This document shows, in pieces, positions 8,359-15,035 of a DNA stretch of 26,391 nucleotides (positions within the stretch are counted from its first letter, which is position 1; the number at the start of each line of letters is the position of its first letter). The stretch covers positions 1 through 26,391 of the forward strand of contig JBGGMV010000074.1 of NCBI GenBank assembly GCA_041287865.1, written 5' to 3'. The notes under the pieces are model-generated. The model saw only the letters and a list, made by a program, of their open reading frames with translations, was not told where the DNA came from and ran no database searches. The position numbers and the translations under genes were made by a program. This DNA is from JAPWJZ01 sp041287865. GTDB taxonomy: Bacteria > Pseudomonadota > Alphaproteobacteria > Micavibrionales > UBA2020.

Positions 8359-9237
8359 TTAGGCTGCCTTTATTGCTTTCATCACGGCTTCGCCGAGGCC
8401 GGCGGGGCTGTCGGAAACGGTGAAGTTCGCGGCCTTCATTGCCGCAATCTTGTCCTTCGCAGCGCCCTTGCCGCCCGCGATGATCGCGCCGGCATGGCCC
8501 ATGCGGCGGCCCGGAGGCGCGGTCGCACCGGCGATAAAGCCCGCGATGGGCTTCTTCACCTTGGATTTCGCGTAGAATTCGGCTGCTTCTTCCTCGGCAG
8601 AGCCGCCGATTTCGCCGATCATGAGAATGGCTTCGGTTTCGGGGTCGTTGAGGAACAGTGACAGCGCATCGATAAAGTTCGTGCCATTGACGGGGTCGCC
8701 GCCGATGCCGATGCAGGTCGTCTGGCCCAAACCGTTGGCAGTCGTTTGCGCAACCGCTTCGTAAGTGAGCGTACAGGAGCGCGACACGATGCCGACCTTG
8801 CCGCGTTTGTGGATGTGGCCGGGCATAATGCCGATCTTGCATTCGTTCGGCGTAATAACGCCGGGGCAGTTGGGGCCGATCAGGCGGGTTTTCGAGCCTT
8901 CGAGCTTGCGCTTCACCTTCACCATGTCCAGCACCGGAATGCCTTCGGTGATGCAGACGACGAGCGCGAGCTGCGCGTCGATTGCTTCCAGGATTGCGTC
9001 AGCCGCGAAGGGCGGCGGAACATAAATGACGGACGCATTCGCGCCGGTTTGCGTTACCGCTTCCTGAACCGTGTTGAAGACGGGCAGGTCGAGGTGTTTC
9101 GTGCCGCCCTTGCCCGGCGTGACGCCGCCGACCATTTTCGTGCCATAGGCGATGGCCTGTTCCGAGTGGAACGTGCCCTGCGCGCCCGTAAAGCCCTGGC
9201 AAATGACGCGTGTTTCTTTTCCGACAAGTACGGCCAT
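8359..9237 (-). CDS. sucD: Succinyl-CoA synthetase alpha subunit
   Basis: The alpha subunit binds CoA and carries the phosphohistidine used in substrate-level phosphorylation. The 292 residues include a Rossmann CoA-binding part (GFTGAQGTFH, 15-24; GGVTPGKGG, 37-45), GPNCPG at 121-126, and the active-site histidine His248 in GHAGAIIAGG. One residue is unusual: Cys155 in SRSCTLTYE, where E. coli and mitochondrial enzymes have Gly (SRSGTLTYE). The codon is TGT at 8773-8775, one base from GGT. The frame stays open upstream to 9315, but the ATG at 9237, one base after the sucC stop, matches the family N-terminus. Translation is probably coupled to sucC. Confidence 0.98.
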   Translation of the reverse strand: MAVLVGKETRVICQGFTGAQGTFHSEQAIAYGTKMVGGVTPGKGGTKHLDLPVFNTVQEAVTQTGANASVIYVPPPFAADAILEAIDAQLALVVCITEGIPVLDMVKVKRKLEGSKTRLIGPNCPGVITPNECKIGIMPGHIHKRGKVGIVSRSCTLTYEAVAQTTANGLGQTTCIGIGGDPVNGTNFIDALSLFLNDPETEAILMIGEIGGSAEEEAAEFYAKSKVKKPIAGFIAGATAPPGRRMGHAGAIIAGGKGAAKDKIAAMKAANFTVSDSPAGLGEAVMKAIKAA

Positions 9238-9238
9238 G

Positions 9239-10411
9239 TTATGCAGCCTCCGCTTTGACGGTGCTGACGACTTTTTGCGCCGCATCCGCGAGGTTATCGG
9301 CCGCGAGGATCGCAAGGCCGCTTTCTTTCAGAAGTTTTTTGCCTTTTTCGACGTTGGTGCCTTCAAGGCGCACGACGAGGGGCATAGTCAGGCCCAGTTC
9401 CTTCGCCGCCGTGATGATGCCCTCGGCGATCACATCGCAGCGCATGATGCCGCCGAAGATGTTCACCAGAATGCCTTCGACGTTCGGGTCGGAGAGGATG
9501 ATGCGGAAGGCTTCGGCAACGCGTTCTTTCGTAGCACCCCCGCCCACATCGAGGAAGTTGGCAGGATCGCCGCCATAGAGCTTGATGATGTCCATCGTCG
9601 CCATGGCAAGGCCCGCACCGTTGACCATGCAGCCGATGTTGCCGGTCAGCTTGACGTAGGAAATTTCCGCGTCTTTCGCGCGTTTCTCCGACGGGTCTTC
9701 CTCGGCCACGTCGCGCAGCTGCTCCACCTCTTTCTGGCGGAACATGGCGTTGTCGTCGAAGTTGAATTTGGCGTCCAGCGGGATAACGTCGCCCGCTTTG
9801 GTCACGACCAGCGGGTTGATTTCAACGATCGAGCAGTCAAGACCGATGAAAGCGTTATACATGGCCGAAACCACTTCAACGCATTTGCCGACCTGCTTGC
9901 CCTCCAGCCCCAGCGAGAACGCGATCTGGCGGCCCTGGAAGGACTGGAAGCCGATGGCGGGATCGATGACGGTTTTCAGGATTTTTTCGGGCGTCTTGTG
10001 CGCGACTTCCTCGATATCCATGCCGCCCTCGGTCGAGGACATGATGGTAACGCGCGACGTTGCGCGATCGAGCAGGATGCCGAGGTACAATTCGCGGGCG
10101 ATATCGCAGCCTTCCTCGATGAACACGCGGCGCACTTCCTGACCCTGCGGGCCGGTCTGCGGCGTGATCAGCTGCATGCCGATCATTTTCTTCGCGGCTT
10201 CCTTCACTTCATCGAGCGACTTGACGACTTTCACGCCGCCGCCCTTGCCGCGGCCGCCCGCGTGGATCTGCGCCTTCACGACGTAAATCGGACCCGGCAG
10301 GGTTTTTGCAACCGCCAGCGCTTCCTCCGCCGTATAGGCGACGCCGCCCTTCAGCACGGGGACGCCGCGCGCCTTCAGCAGTTCCTTGGCTTGATACTCA
10401 TGGATGTTCAT
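9239..10411 (-). CDS. sucC: Succinyl-CoA synthetase beta subunit (ADP-forming type)
   Basis: The beta subunit carries the ATP-grasp nucleotide site and pairs with SucD to make ATP from succinyl-CoA. The 390 residues start with the family hallmark MNIHEYQAKELL, then KAQIHAGGRGKGGG (46-59) in the ATP-grasp fold. Next comes the Mg-binding EINPLVV segment followed by a conserved Asp in LDAKFNFD, and finally the CoA-ligase domain with FLDVGGGA. The length equals that of typical SucC. The start ATG at 10411 is preceded by an AGGAG site. The open frame runs on upstream to 10504 but this part is not homologous. A strong hairpin lies just upstream of the ribosome binding site (10430-10454). Confidence 0.98.
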   Translation of the reverse strand: MNIHEYQAKELLKARGVPVLKGGVAYTAEEALAVAKTLPGPIYVVKAQIHAGGRGKGGGVKVVKSLDEVKEAAKKMIGMQLITPQTGPQGQEVRRVFIEEGCDIARELYLGILLDRATSRVTIMSSTEGGMDIEEVAHKTPEKILKTVIDPAIGFQSFQGRQIAFSLGLEGKQVGKCVEVVSAMYNAFIGLDCSIVEINPLVVTKAGDVIPLDAKFNFDDNAMFRQKEVEQLRDVAEEDPSEKRAKDAEISYVKLTGNIGCMVNGAGLAMATMDIIKLYGGDPANFLDVGGGATKERVAEAFRIILSDPNVEGILVNIFGGIMRCDVIAEGIITAAKELGLTMPLVVRLEGTNVEKGKKLLKESGLAILAADNLADAAQKVVSTVKAEAA

Positions 10412-10429
10412 TGTCTTCTCCTGAAAACG

Positions 10430-10454
10430 CAATCCCCGCATTACGCGGGGATTG
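10430..10454 (-). promoter_or_regulatory. Hairpin between mdh and sucC
   Basis: A perfect 10-base stem CAATCCCCGC/GCGGGGATTG (10430-10439 with 10445-10454) with a five-base loop lies in the 53-base mdh-sucC gap, a few bases before the AGGAG of sucC. The minus-strand RNA has only a short broken U stretch after it, so full termination is doubtful. It is better explained as an RNA processing or stability element, or a leaky attenuator that sets mdh above suc. Confidence 0.6.
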
Positions 10455-10464
10455 GTGTGTAAGA

Positions 10465-11427
10465 TTAGGCGGCAGCCGTTTTGACGTTCTTGGCGGCTTC
10501 GCAAAGTGATTTGACGGCGGCGACTGATTTGTCGAACATCGCTTTTTCCTCGCCAGCCAGCGAGACTTCGATGATTTTCTCCACGCCCTTCGCGCCGATC
10601 ACGACCGGCACGCCGATGTAGAGACCCTTCACGCCGTATTCGCCGTTAAGGTATGCGGCGCAGGGCAGCACGCGGCGTTTATCGAGCAGGAAGCTTTCCG
10701 CCATGGCGATGGCGGCCGAGGCAGGCGCGTAGAAGGCCGAACCGGTTTTCAGCAGCGCGACAATTTCTGCGCCGCCGTCGCGGGTGCGCTGCACGATTTT
10801 GTCCAGCTTCTCCTGCGTCGTCCAGCCCATCTTGACCAGAGCGGGCAGCGGGATGCCGGCGACGGTGGAATAACGCACCAGCGGCACCATGGTGTCGCCA
10901 TGGCCGCCGAGCACGAAGGCCGAAACGTCTTCGACCGACACCTTGAATTCATCGGCAAGGAAGTGGCGGAAGCGCGCGCTGTCCAGCACGCCGGCCATGC
11001 CGACGACCATATGCTGCTTGAAACCGGTGACTTCCTGCATGATGCCGACCATGACATCGAGCGGGTTAGTGATGACGATGACGAAAGCATTGGGCGCGTG
11101 TTTCTTGATGTTCTCGCCCACGCCCTTGATGATGTTGGTGTTGATGCCGATCAGGTCGTCGCGGCTCATGCCCGGCTTGCGCGGCACGCCGGCGGTAACG
11201 ATCACGACGTCTGCGCCTGCAATCGCGGCATAATCGTTGCTGCCGACCATGTGCGCATCAAAGCCTTCGACGGGAGCGGCCTGCGCGATATCGAGGCCCT
11301 TGCCCTGCGGCACGCCTTCCGCGATGTCGACGAGCGTAATGTCGCCCAGCTGTTTCATGCCTGCCAGCAGCGCCAGCGTTCCGCCAATTTGACCTGCGCC
11401 AACGAGGGCGATTTTCTTACGAGCCAT
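10465..11427 (-). CDS. mdh: NAD-dependent malate dehydrogenase (LDH-like type)
   Basis: Oxidises malate to oxaloacetate with NAD. The 320-residue protein has the Rossmann motif GAGQIGG (10-16). The mobile-loop arginines Arg83 and Arg89 (VPRKPGMSRDDL) favour malate over lactate. NPLDVM lies at 121-126, and the catalytic pair is Asp149 (with Arg152) and His176 in GGHGDTM. This is the lactate-dehydrogenase-like MDH group usual in Alphaproteobacteria and Bacillus. It is the first gene of the mdh-suc run; a promoter candidate lies at 11470-11497 and AGGG serves as ribosome binding site before the ATG. Confidence 0.97.
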   Translation of the reverse strand: MARKKIALVGAGQIGGTLALLAGMKQLGDITLVDIAEGVPQGKGLDIAQAAPVEGFDAHMVGSNDYAAIAGADVVIVTAGVPRKPGMSRDDLIGINTNIIKGVGENIKKHAPNAFVIVITNPLDVMVGIMQEVTGFKQHMVVGMAGVLDSARFRHFLADEFKVSVEDVSAFVLGGHGDTMVPLVRYSTVAGIPLPALVKMGWTTQEKLDKIVQRTRDGGAEIVALLKTGSAFYAPASAAIAMAESFLLDKRRVLPCAAYLNGEYGVKGLYIGVPVVIGAKGVEKIIEVSLAGEEKAMFDKSVAAVKSLCEAAKNVKTAAA

Positions 11428-11469
11428 GATGTTTTCCCTAACTATTAACCTGATTTCCCCGCGATCCTA

Positions 11470-11497
11470 TTTATAAGGAATCGCAATCCTGCAATAA
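11470..11497 (-). promoter_or_regulatory. Predicted promoter of the mdh-suc operon, with overlapping palindrome
   Basis: Read on the minus strand, TTATTG (11497-11492) and TATAAA (11475-11470) are 16 bases apart and lead to a leader of roughly 35 bases before mdh. The -10 lies inside an imperfect palindrome, GCGATCCT...AGGAATCGC (11461-11484), that could bind a repressor. Both readings are by eye. Confidence 0.4.
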
Positions 11498-11681
11498 CCT
11501 AGCATGTTTCATTTTTCTTTAAAGGGGGTGGCGCGCGGATTCAGCTTCGTCTTGTTTTATTATGTATAAAACAGTGCTTTTTTGCCCGCTTTCTTGCAGC
11601 GCGCAAAAAATCGCCGTGCCGTAAAAGAGCCTGTTTTCAAATGGCTACTATGCCGCGGAAGGCCTGTGTCGCAATCGGATT
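11498..11681. other. Non-coding stretch between mdh promoter and the next gene
   Basis: Together with the flanking sites this is a gap of about 300 bases without a gene. It is AT-richer than the genes and holds two inverted repeats: GTTTTAT-TATGT-ATAAAAC (11554-11572) and a 12-base stem with one mismatch, TTTTTTGCCCGC with GCGCGCAAAAAA (11578-11589, 11599-11610). Both have T on the 5' arm and A on the 3' arm whichever strand is read, so neither is a Rho-independent terminator. I see no open frame or RNA gene here. Confidence 0.55.
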
Positions 11682-11727
11682 ATTATGAATAAGAAATGCC
11701 GAAAAATCGACATTCTATATTCATAAT
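11682..11727. repeat. Long imperfect inverted repeat (21-base arms)
   Basis: The arms 11682-11702 and 11707-11727 match at 17 of 21 positions, including an uninterrupted ATTATGAATA, around a four-base loop of A. It begins eight bases beyond the stop of the minus-strand gene ending at 11735. It may end that transcript or protect its 3' end, although no U run follows. An AT-rich protein-binding site is the alternative. Confidence 0.6.
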
Positions 11728-11734
11728 GAACTTT

Positions 11735-13081
11735 TCAGGGCGTACGGCCCAGCAATTTCGGCAGGGCCGCGCGCAGGGCTTCGATCTTGCCAACGCCGTC
11801 AGCCACCAGTCTTTCATGCAGGAAGGTCTGGGTGGGCAGCTCCGTCGAGCCTTCAGTCAGGGGGGTGAAGGCTTTCATGGAAGGATTGTCGGATGCTGCG
11901 AAGCTGACGTAATCGCCCGGCTTCATCGTTTCGGCGACAACCGTGCAATTGACGGTCTGGTCAGGTGCGACAAGGCAGCTGGCGGCTTCGGTGAAGAATT
12001 GCTTCACTTCCGGCACGACGGCGACTTCGGGCACCACTTCCGCGATCACCGCAGGCGCGGGGACGGGGACAACGGCGACAGGCACGGGAGTTTCGACATA
12101 GCCCAGCTTCACAAGGTCTTTCAGGAACTGCACGGCCTGTTTGTTGCCGCGCGCTTTCGCCTCTGCCGCCAGATCATGGGCGAGCGTCAGGCGGTCCTGC
12201 AGCGGAATGTCTTTCAGGCGCAGCACTTCATGCGCGCGGTCTTTCAGGAATTGCGGAGAGACTGAATTCAGGTTGTCGGGATCGGCCTTCAGCAGCTGCG
12301 CCATGAACTTGCCCTTGGCCTGATCGGATTTCATCGCGGTTTCCCAGAGGCGCCCGAGAACATTATTCGCGTCCTTCGCATCGGCGGCGGCCGCAGCGAC
12401 GGCTTCGGGCGACGGCATGGCGACGGGCACGCGCGCCGTCACGCGGGGCAGAATGCGCTTGGGCGCTTCCACGACAGGCTTTGCGACGACTGCGGCTTTC
12501 GGCGCGGGCGTTTCAACGGGAAGCTTCACAGGCGCTTTTGCTGCCGGAATTTCGGCAGGCGGGCGCGGCGCGTTAATGACCTCGGCCGGCATCATCGACT
12601 GGCCCGCGGTGACGGGGCCGTCCTGCGCCATGGCGCTGGGGATGAGGTGGTCGAGCGCGCGACCGCCGAAGTCTTTCGCGATGTCGAGGCCTGCCTTGAA
12701 GAATTCCGTCTGCGCGAGCCAGGCACCGAAGGCGCCGCCCGCAGCGCCGATCAGCAGCGCATTGCGCGCTTTCTTGATCCGCGCGGAATCTGTCCAGTTG
12801 ATGGGCGTGCCGGCGCGATAATCTTTCACCGCTTCTTTCGCGTAGACGTAAAGCGCGGAGCCGATGCCGGAGGCCAATGATGCCGCGCCGATGCTGACGA
12901 CCGACGATGCGCCGATACCGGCCATGATCGTGACGGCCGCGATCTTGAACGTATTCGTGACGGCTGCGCGGCCCGCGATGTCGGCCGCCTTGTTGAAGAA
13001 CCATTTCAGTTTCGATTTTTTCTTCGCGTCCTGTTCGTCAACATTTACGTTGGACAGAACGGCGCCCATTGCGGCTGCCAT
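11735..13081 (-). CDS. Membrane-anchored Ala/Pro/Val-rich protein of unknown function
   Basis: A 448-residue protein. An acidic/basic N-terminus (NVDEQDAKKKSKLKW) precedes a Gly/Ala/Ser-rich hydrophobic region at about 45-80 and another at 107-123, with a basic loop between them (RIKKAR). After about residue 150 comes a long Ala/Pro/Val/Lys segment (repeated VPVPAP- and PAAKAPVKLP-like stretches) interrupted by a helical part (about 240-320). A C-terminal domain from about 355 has two cysteines (SCLVAPDQTVNCTVV) that may form a disulfide if exported. The ATG at 13081 has AAGGTG in front; a GTG six bases upstream is also possible. It is divergent from the secreted repeat protein. I do not recognise the family. 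A spanning protein with a periplasmic proline-rich arm is a reasonable guess. Confidence 0.7.
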   Translation of the reverse strand: MAAAMGAVLSNVNVDEQDAKKKSKLKWFFNKAADIAGRAAVTNTFKIAAVTIMAGIGASSVVSIGAASLASGIGSALYVYAKEAVKDYRAGTPINWTDSARIKKARNALLIGAAGGAFGAWLAQTEFFKAGLDIAKDFGGRALDHLIPSAMAQDGPVTAGQSMMPAEVINAPRPPAEIPAAKAPVKLPVETPAPKAAVVAKPVVEAPKRILPRVTARVPVAMPSPEAVAAAAADAKDANNVLGRLWETAMKSDQAKGKFMAQLLKADPDNLNSVSPQFLKDRAHEVLRLKDIPLQDRLTLAHDLAAEAKARGNKQAVQFLKDLVKLGYVETPVPVAVVPVPAPAVIAEVVPEVAVVPEVKQFFTEAASCLVAPDQTVNCTVVAETMKPGDYVSFAASDNPSMKAFTPLTEGSTELPTQTFLHERLVADGVGKIEALRAALPKLLGRTP

Positions 13082-13146
13082 TTTCACACCTTTGAATTTT
13101 TTTGTTATTTCGCCCCCGAACCCCCGGGTGGCTTATCTGAAGCCAG

Positions 13147-13175
13147 AACATACGCCCGATTCTGAAAATACTCAA
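13147..13175 (-). promoter_or_regulatory. Predicted minus-strand promoter of the membrane-anchored protein
   Basis: On the minus strand TTGAGT (13175-13170) and TATGTT (13152-13147) are separated by 17 bases. The leader would be about 60 bases and contains a perfect short hairpin GGCTT-ATCTG-AAGCC (13131-13145). The divergent promoter at 13198 begins only 22 bases away, so one regulator could control both. Confidence 0.5.
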
Positions 13176-13197
13176 ATATATTATGGTAATTTTTTAC

Positions 13198-13226
13198 TTG
13201 ACATAAGCAAGCAAGGGGCGTATCTT
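13198..13226 (+). promoter_or_regulatory. Strong sigma-70 promoter of the secreted repeat protein
   Basis: A perfect TTGACA (13198-13203), a 17-base spacer and TATCTT (13221-13226), preceded by an AT-rich tract (13171-13196) like an UP element. This is the best sigma-70 promoter in the window. The start would be near 13233, giving a leader of about 74 bases. Confidence 0.75.
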
Positions 13227-13241
13227 CCCCTTTCAATGAGC

Positions 13242-13281
13242 CGCGAGTCTCTCCCGAGTCTTCCTTCCCGAGTCTCTCGCG
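13242..13281 (+). repeat. Triple CGAGTCT repeat in the 5' leader
   Basis: CGAGTCT occurs three times, at 13244, 13255 and 13269, within the predicted leader. The outer ends form a possible stem, CGCGAG (13242-13247) with CTCGCG (13276-13281). It could be a regulator-binding array or an RNA structure that controls translation or stability of the downstream message. Confidence 0.5.
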
Positions 13282-13306
13282 ACCAGCAAAAAAACAGAGG
13301 GTTAAA

Positions 13307-14419
13307 ATGAAAAAAGCATTGAGAACGCTGACGCTTGCGTCAGTGATGGCACTTGCTGCGCAAGCCGCATACGCCACCGGCAATAACGAAGAACGCGGCA
13401 ACAACGGTCGTAACAACGAACACAACCATACCCACGTGAACGGCAACAATAACGGCCCCCGCACCACGAACAACACGACCAATAACACCACGAATAACAC
13501 GACCAACAACCAGGGCGGCCAAGGCGGCCAAGGCGGCCAGGGTGGTCAAGGTGGCCAGGGCGGTCAAGGTACCGGCATCGGTATTGGCACCGGCACCGCG
13601 ACTGCAACCGGCACCGGCGTCGGTACGGGCATTGCCACTTCCGGCTCGACCTCCGGCGCAACCGCGCAGACGGGCCCGATCACCAACACCAACGGCGCAT
13701 CGGCTTCGACCGGCCCCGTGAGCAACACCAACCTGAACGGCGCAACCGCGTCGACCGGCCCTGTTTCTGTCGAAACCGGCCCTGTCAGCAACAACAACTC
13801 GACCGGCGCATCGACCGCTACCACGGGCCCCGTGAACGTCGCGCCGAACCAGTCGACCGTGAACACCTTCCGCTCCTTCGTCGGCACCAACGCGCCGAAC
13901 CTGTCGGGCGCTGTCGACAACTGCCTGGCCGTTCTCGGCTGGAGCGCGGCTGTCAACGTCTTCGGCAATACCGGCGTCGGTCTTGGCGGCGGCAACCAGC
14001 GCGCCGAATATGTCGAGCAGTGCGCAGCGGTGAAATCGGCCTTCGAGGTCTGGAACCGCGCCAACGGCGACATCAACAAGGAAACTTTTGCGATCGACCT
14101 GCTCATCAGGGCGCTGCCGACCTACGGCAAACCCGCGATGGACAGCGCTGTTGAACGCATCAACACCTACATCGAAAAGAACGGCGCGGCCGAGCCCGAC
14201 AGCGTCATGAACATCTTCGGCGCCAAGGCTTTCACCAAGAAAACGCCTGCGGCTCCGGCTTCTGTCGAGCAACCCGCTCCCCAGCCCCCCGCTGCAACCC
14301 AGCAGGGCGTCACGGTGGTGATCAACCCCGTCGTGCACACGAAGGAAACGGTTCGCACGGTCGCGGCACAGCCCAAAAAGGCTGCGACGCCCAAGCCGCC
14401 CTGCGACTGCGCCAAGTAA
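13307..14419 (+). CDS. Secreted low-complexity repeat protein (Asn/Thr/Gly-rich)
   Basis: A 370-residue exported protein with a clear signal peptide (MKK, hydrophobic core, AYA|TG near residue 23). The mature N-terminus is Asn/His/Gly-rich, followed by four exact TTNN tetrapeptides (53-68), a Gln-Gly-Gly tract (69-88), a Gly/Thr segment of alternating TG, and five TGP(V/I) motifs spaced 8-20 residues apart (about 122-178). The C-terminal part (about 200-290) is a normal globular sequence with Cys residues in DNCLAVLG and VEQCAAV flanking a Gly-rich FGNTGVGLGGG loop, perhaps a disulfide-closed domain. The tail is Pro/Ala/Lys-rich and ends PPCDCAK. A strong promoter, AGAGGG site and terminator suggest high expression. 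It resembles surface or matrix proteins in composition; I do not recognise a family. Confidence 0.85.
   Translation: MKKALRTLTLASVMALAAQAAYATGNNEERGNNGRNNEHNHTHVNGNNNGPRTTNNTTNNTTNNTTNNQGGQGGQGGQGGQGGQGGQGTGIGIGTGTATATGTGVGTGIATSGSTSGATAQTGPITNTNGASASTGPVSNTNLNGATASTGPVSVETGPVSNNNSTGASTATTGPVNVAPNQSTVNTFRSFVGTNAPNLSGAVDNCLAVLGWSAAVNVFGNTGVGLGGGNQRAEYVEQCAAVKSAFEVWNRANGDINKETFAIDLLIRALPTYGKPAMDSAVERINTYIEKNGAAEPDSVMNIFGAKAFTKKTPAAPASVEQPAPQPPAATQQGVTVVINPVVHTKETVRTVAAQPKKAATPKPPCDCAK
13463..13570 (+). repeat. Tandem coding repeats TTNN x4 and QGG x6-7
   Basis: 13463-13510 encodes four consecutive TTNN units (12-base period). 13511-13570 encodes six full QGG units plus a partial one (9-base period). 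Synonymous codons vary between copies (GGC/GGT, CAA/CAG, AAC/AAT), so the peptide repeat is kept while the DNA has drifted. Confidence 0.9.
13670..13840 (+). repeat. Dispersed TGP(V/I) peptide repeats
   Basis: Five TGP motifs, mostly TGPVS or TGPVN, are separated by Asn/Thr/Ser/Ala spacers. Two spacers share the pattern N(T)N..GA(S/T)AS before the next TGP, which points to partial duplication of an 18-23-residue unit. Confidence 0.75.
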
Positions 14420-14447
14420 TCGAGACACACACTAGCTCTGGCACTAA

Positions 14448-14493
14448 CCCCTTGGGCGGATGACGCTCATCTGACGCCCAAGGGGAATTTTTT
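14448..14493 (+). terminator. Rho-independent terminator after the repeat protein
   Basis: An 11-base perfect stem, CCCCTTGGGCG (14448-14458) with CGCCCAAGGGG (14475-14485), contains a smaller GATGA-CGC-TCATC hairpin in its loop and is followed by AATTTTTT. It ends only 15 bases before the next start codon, just ahead of that gene's ribosome binding site, so leaky termination may set the amount of downstream lipoprotein. Confidence 0.88.
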
Positions 14494-14507
14494 AAAGGGG
14501 AAATTCA

Positions 14508-14972
14508 ATGATGCGCAAACTGGCAAAGGGACTGACGTTGATCTTCGGCGTATCGGCCCTGGGCGGCTGCGCGACGATGAATTACACCGGCACGCAGGAC
14601 TGCGTCGAGCGCAACGGTTTCTCGATGAACATTCCGCTCATTTCAGTCAACAAGCGTAACGATAAATATTCCGAAGAATGCGCCACCGCGCAGGCCGCAA
14701 CCGCGCTCTCGTCGATGAAGAAACGCGACGGCTCGCCCGATCTCGGCATGTATAACCTCGCCCTTTCGATGTACGAACAAAGCAACCCGCGCGTGCGCGA
14801 GTTCATGGACAAGATGCTGCAGCAGCAGGGCATGTCGGTGGAGGCGATGAAGTTCGAAGTCGCCCGCGACAGGGAACCCGTCACCTGCGAAAAAATCGAG
14901 ACGAAGGGTCCCGACGGCAAGCCCGCCACCGGCTTCCGCTGCACGCCGAAAAAGCCCGTTGCGGCGCAATAA
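14508..14972 (+). CDS. Small lipoprotein of unknown function
   Basis: A 154-residue lipoprotein. The signal peptide has a basic start (MMRKLAKG), a hydrophobic core and a good lipobox, ALGGC, with the lipidated cysteine at 21. The residue after it is Ala, which suggests sorting to the outer membrane if Lol rules apply. The mature part has four further cysteines (near 32, 58, 124 and 138), enough for two disulfides, and a helical middle (about 56-115). An AAGGGG site seven bases upstream supports the ATG. It follows the secreted repeat protein by about 90 bases with a terminator between, so the two are probably linked by read-through. A role in the surface display or stability of that protein is possible but unproven. 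Confidence 0.85.
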   Translation: MMRKLAKGLTLIFGVSALGGCATMNYTGTQDCVERNGFSMNIPLISVNKRNDKYSEECATAQAATALSSMKKRDGSPDLGMYNLALSMYEQSNPRVREFMDKMLQQQGMSVEAMKFEVARDREPVTCEKIETKGPDGKPATGFRCTPKKPVAAQ

Positions 14973-15000
14973 GCGTTATATTTCAAACACCTTCCCCATA

Positions 15001-15029
15001 TTGCCGTAATAAGCCATGCGTGCTACCTT
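15001..15029 (+). promoter_or_regulatory. Possible promoter producing a leaderless transcript
   Basis: TTGCCG (15001-15006), a 17-base spacer and TACCTT (15024-15029) would place the start of transcription at or beside the ATG at 15036. No ribosome binding site is visible before this ATG, which fits a leaderless message. The box matches are modest. Confidence 0.35.
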
Positions 15030-15035
15030 GCCCGC

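Noticed and set aside
11578..11610. 12-base inverted repeat read first as a terminator
   Set aside because: The 5' arm is T-rich and the 3' arm A-rich on both strands, the reverse of what a Rho-independent terminator needs. Kept only as an inverted repeat.
13463..13570. CRISPR-like or minisatellite array
   Set aside because: The 9- and 12-base periods are in frame and encode simple peptide repeats within a signal-peptide protein; there are no spacers.
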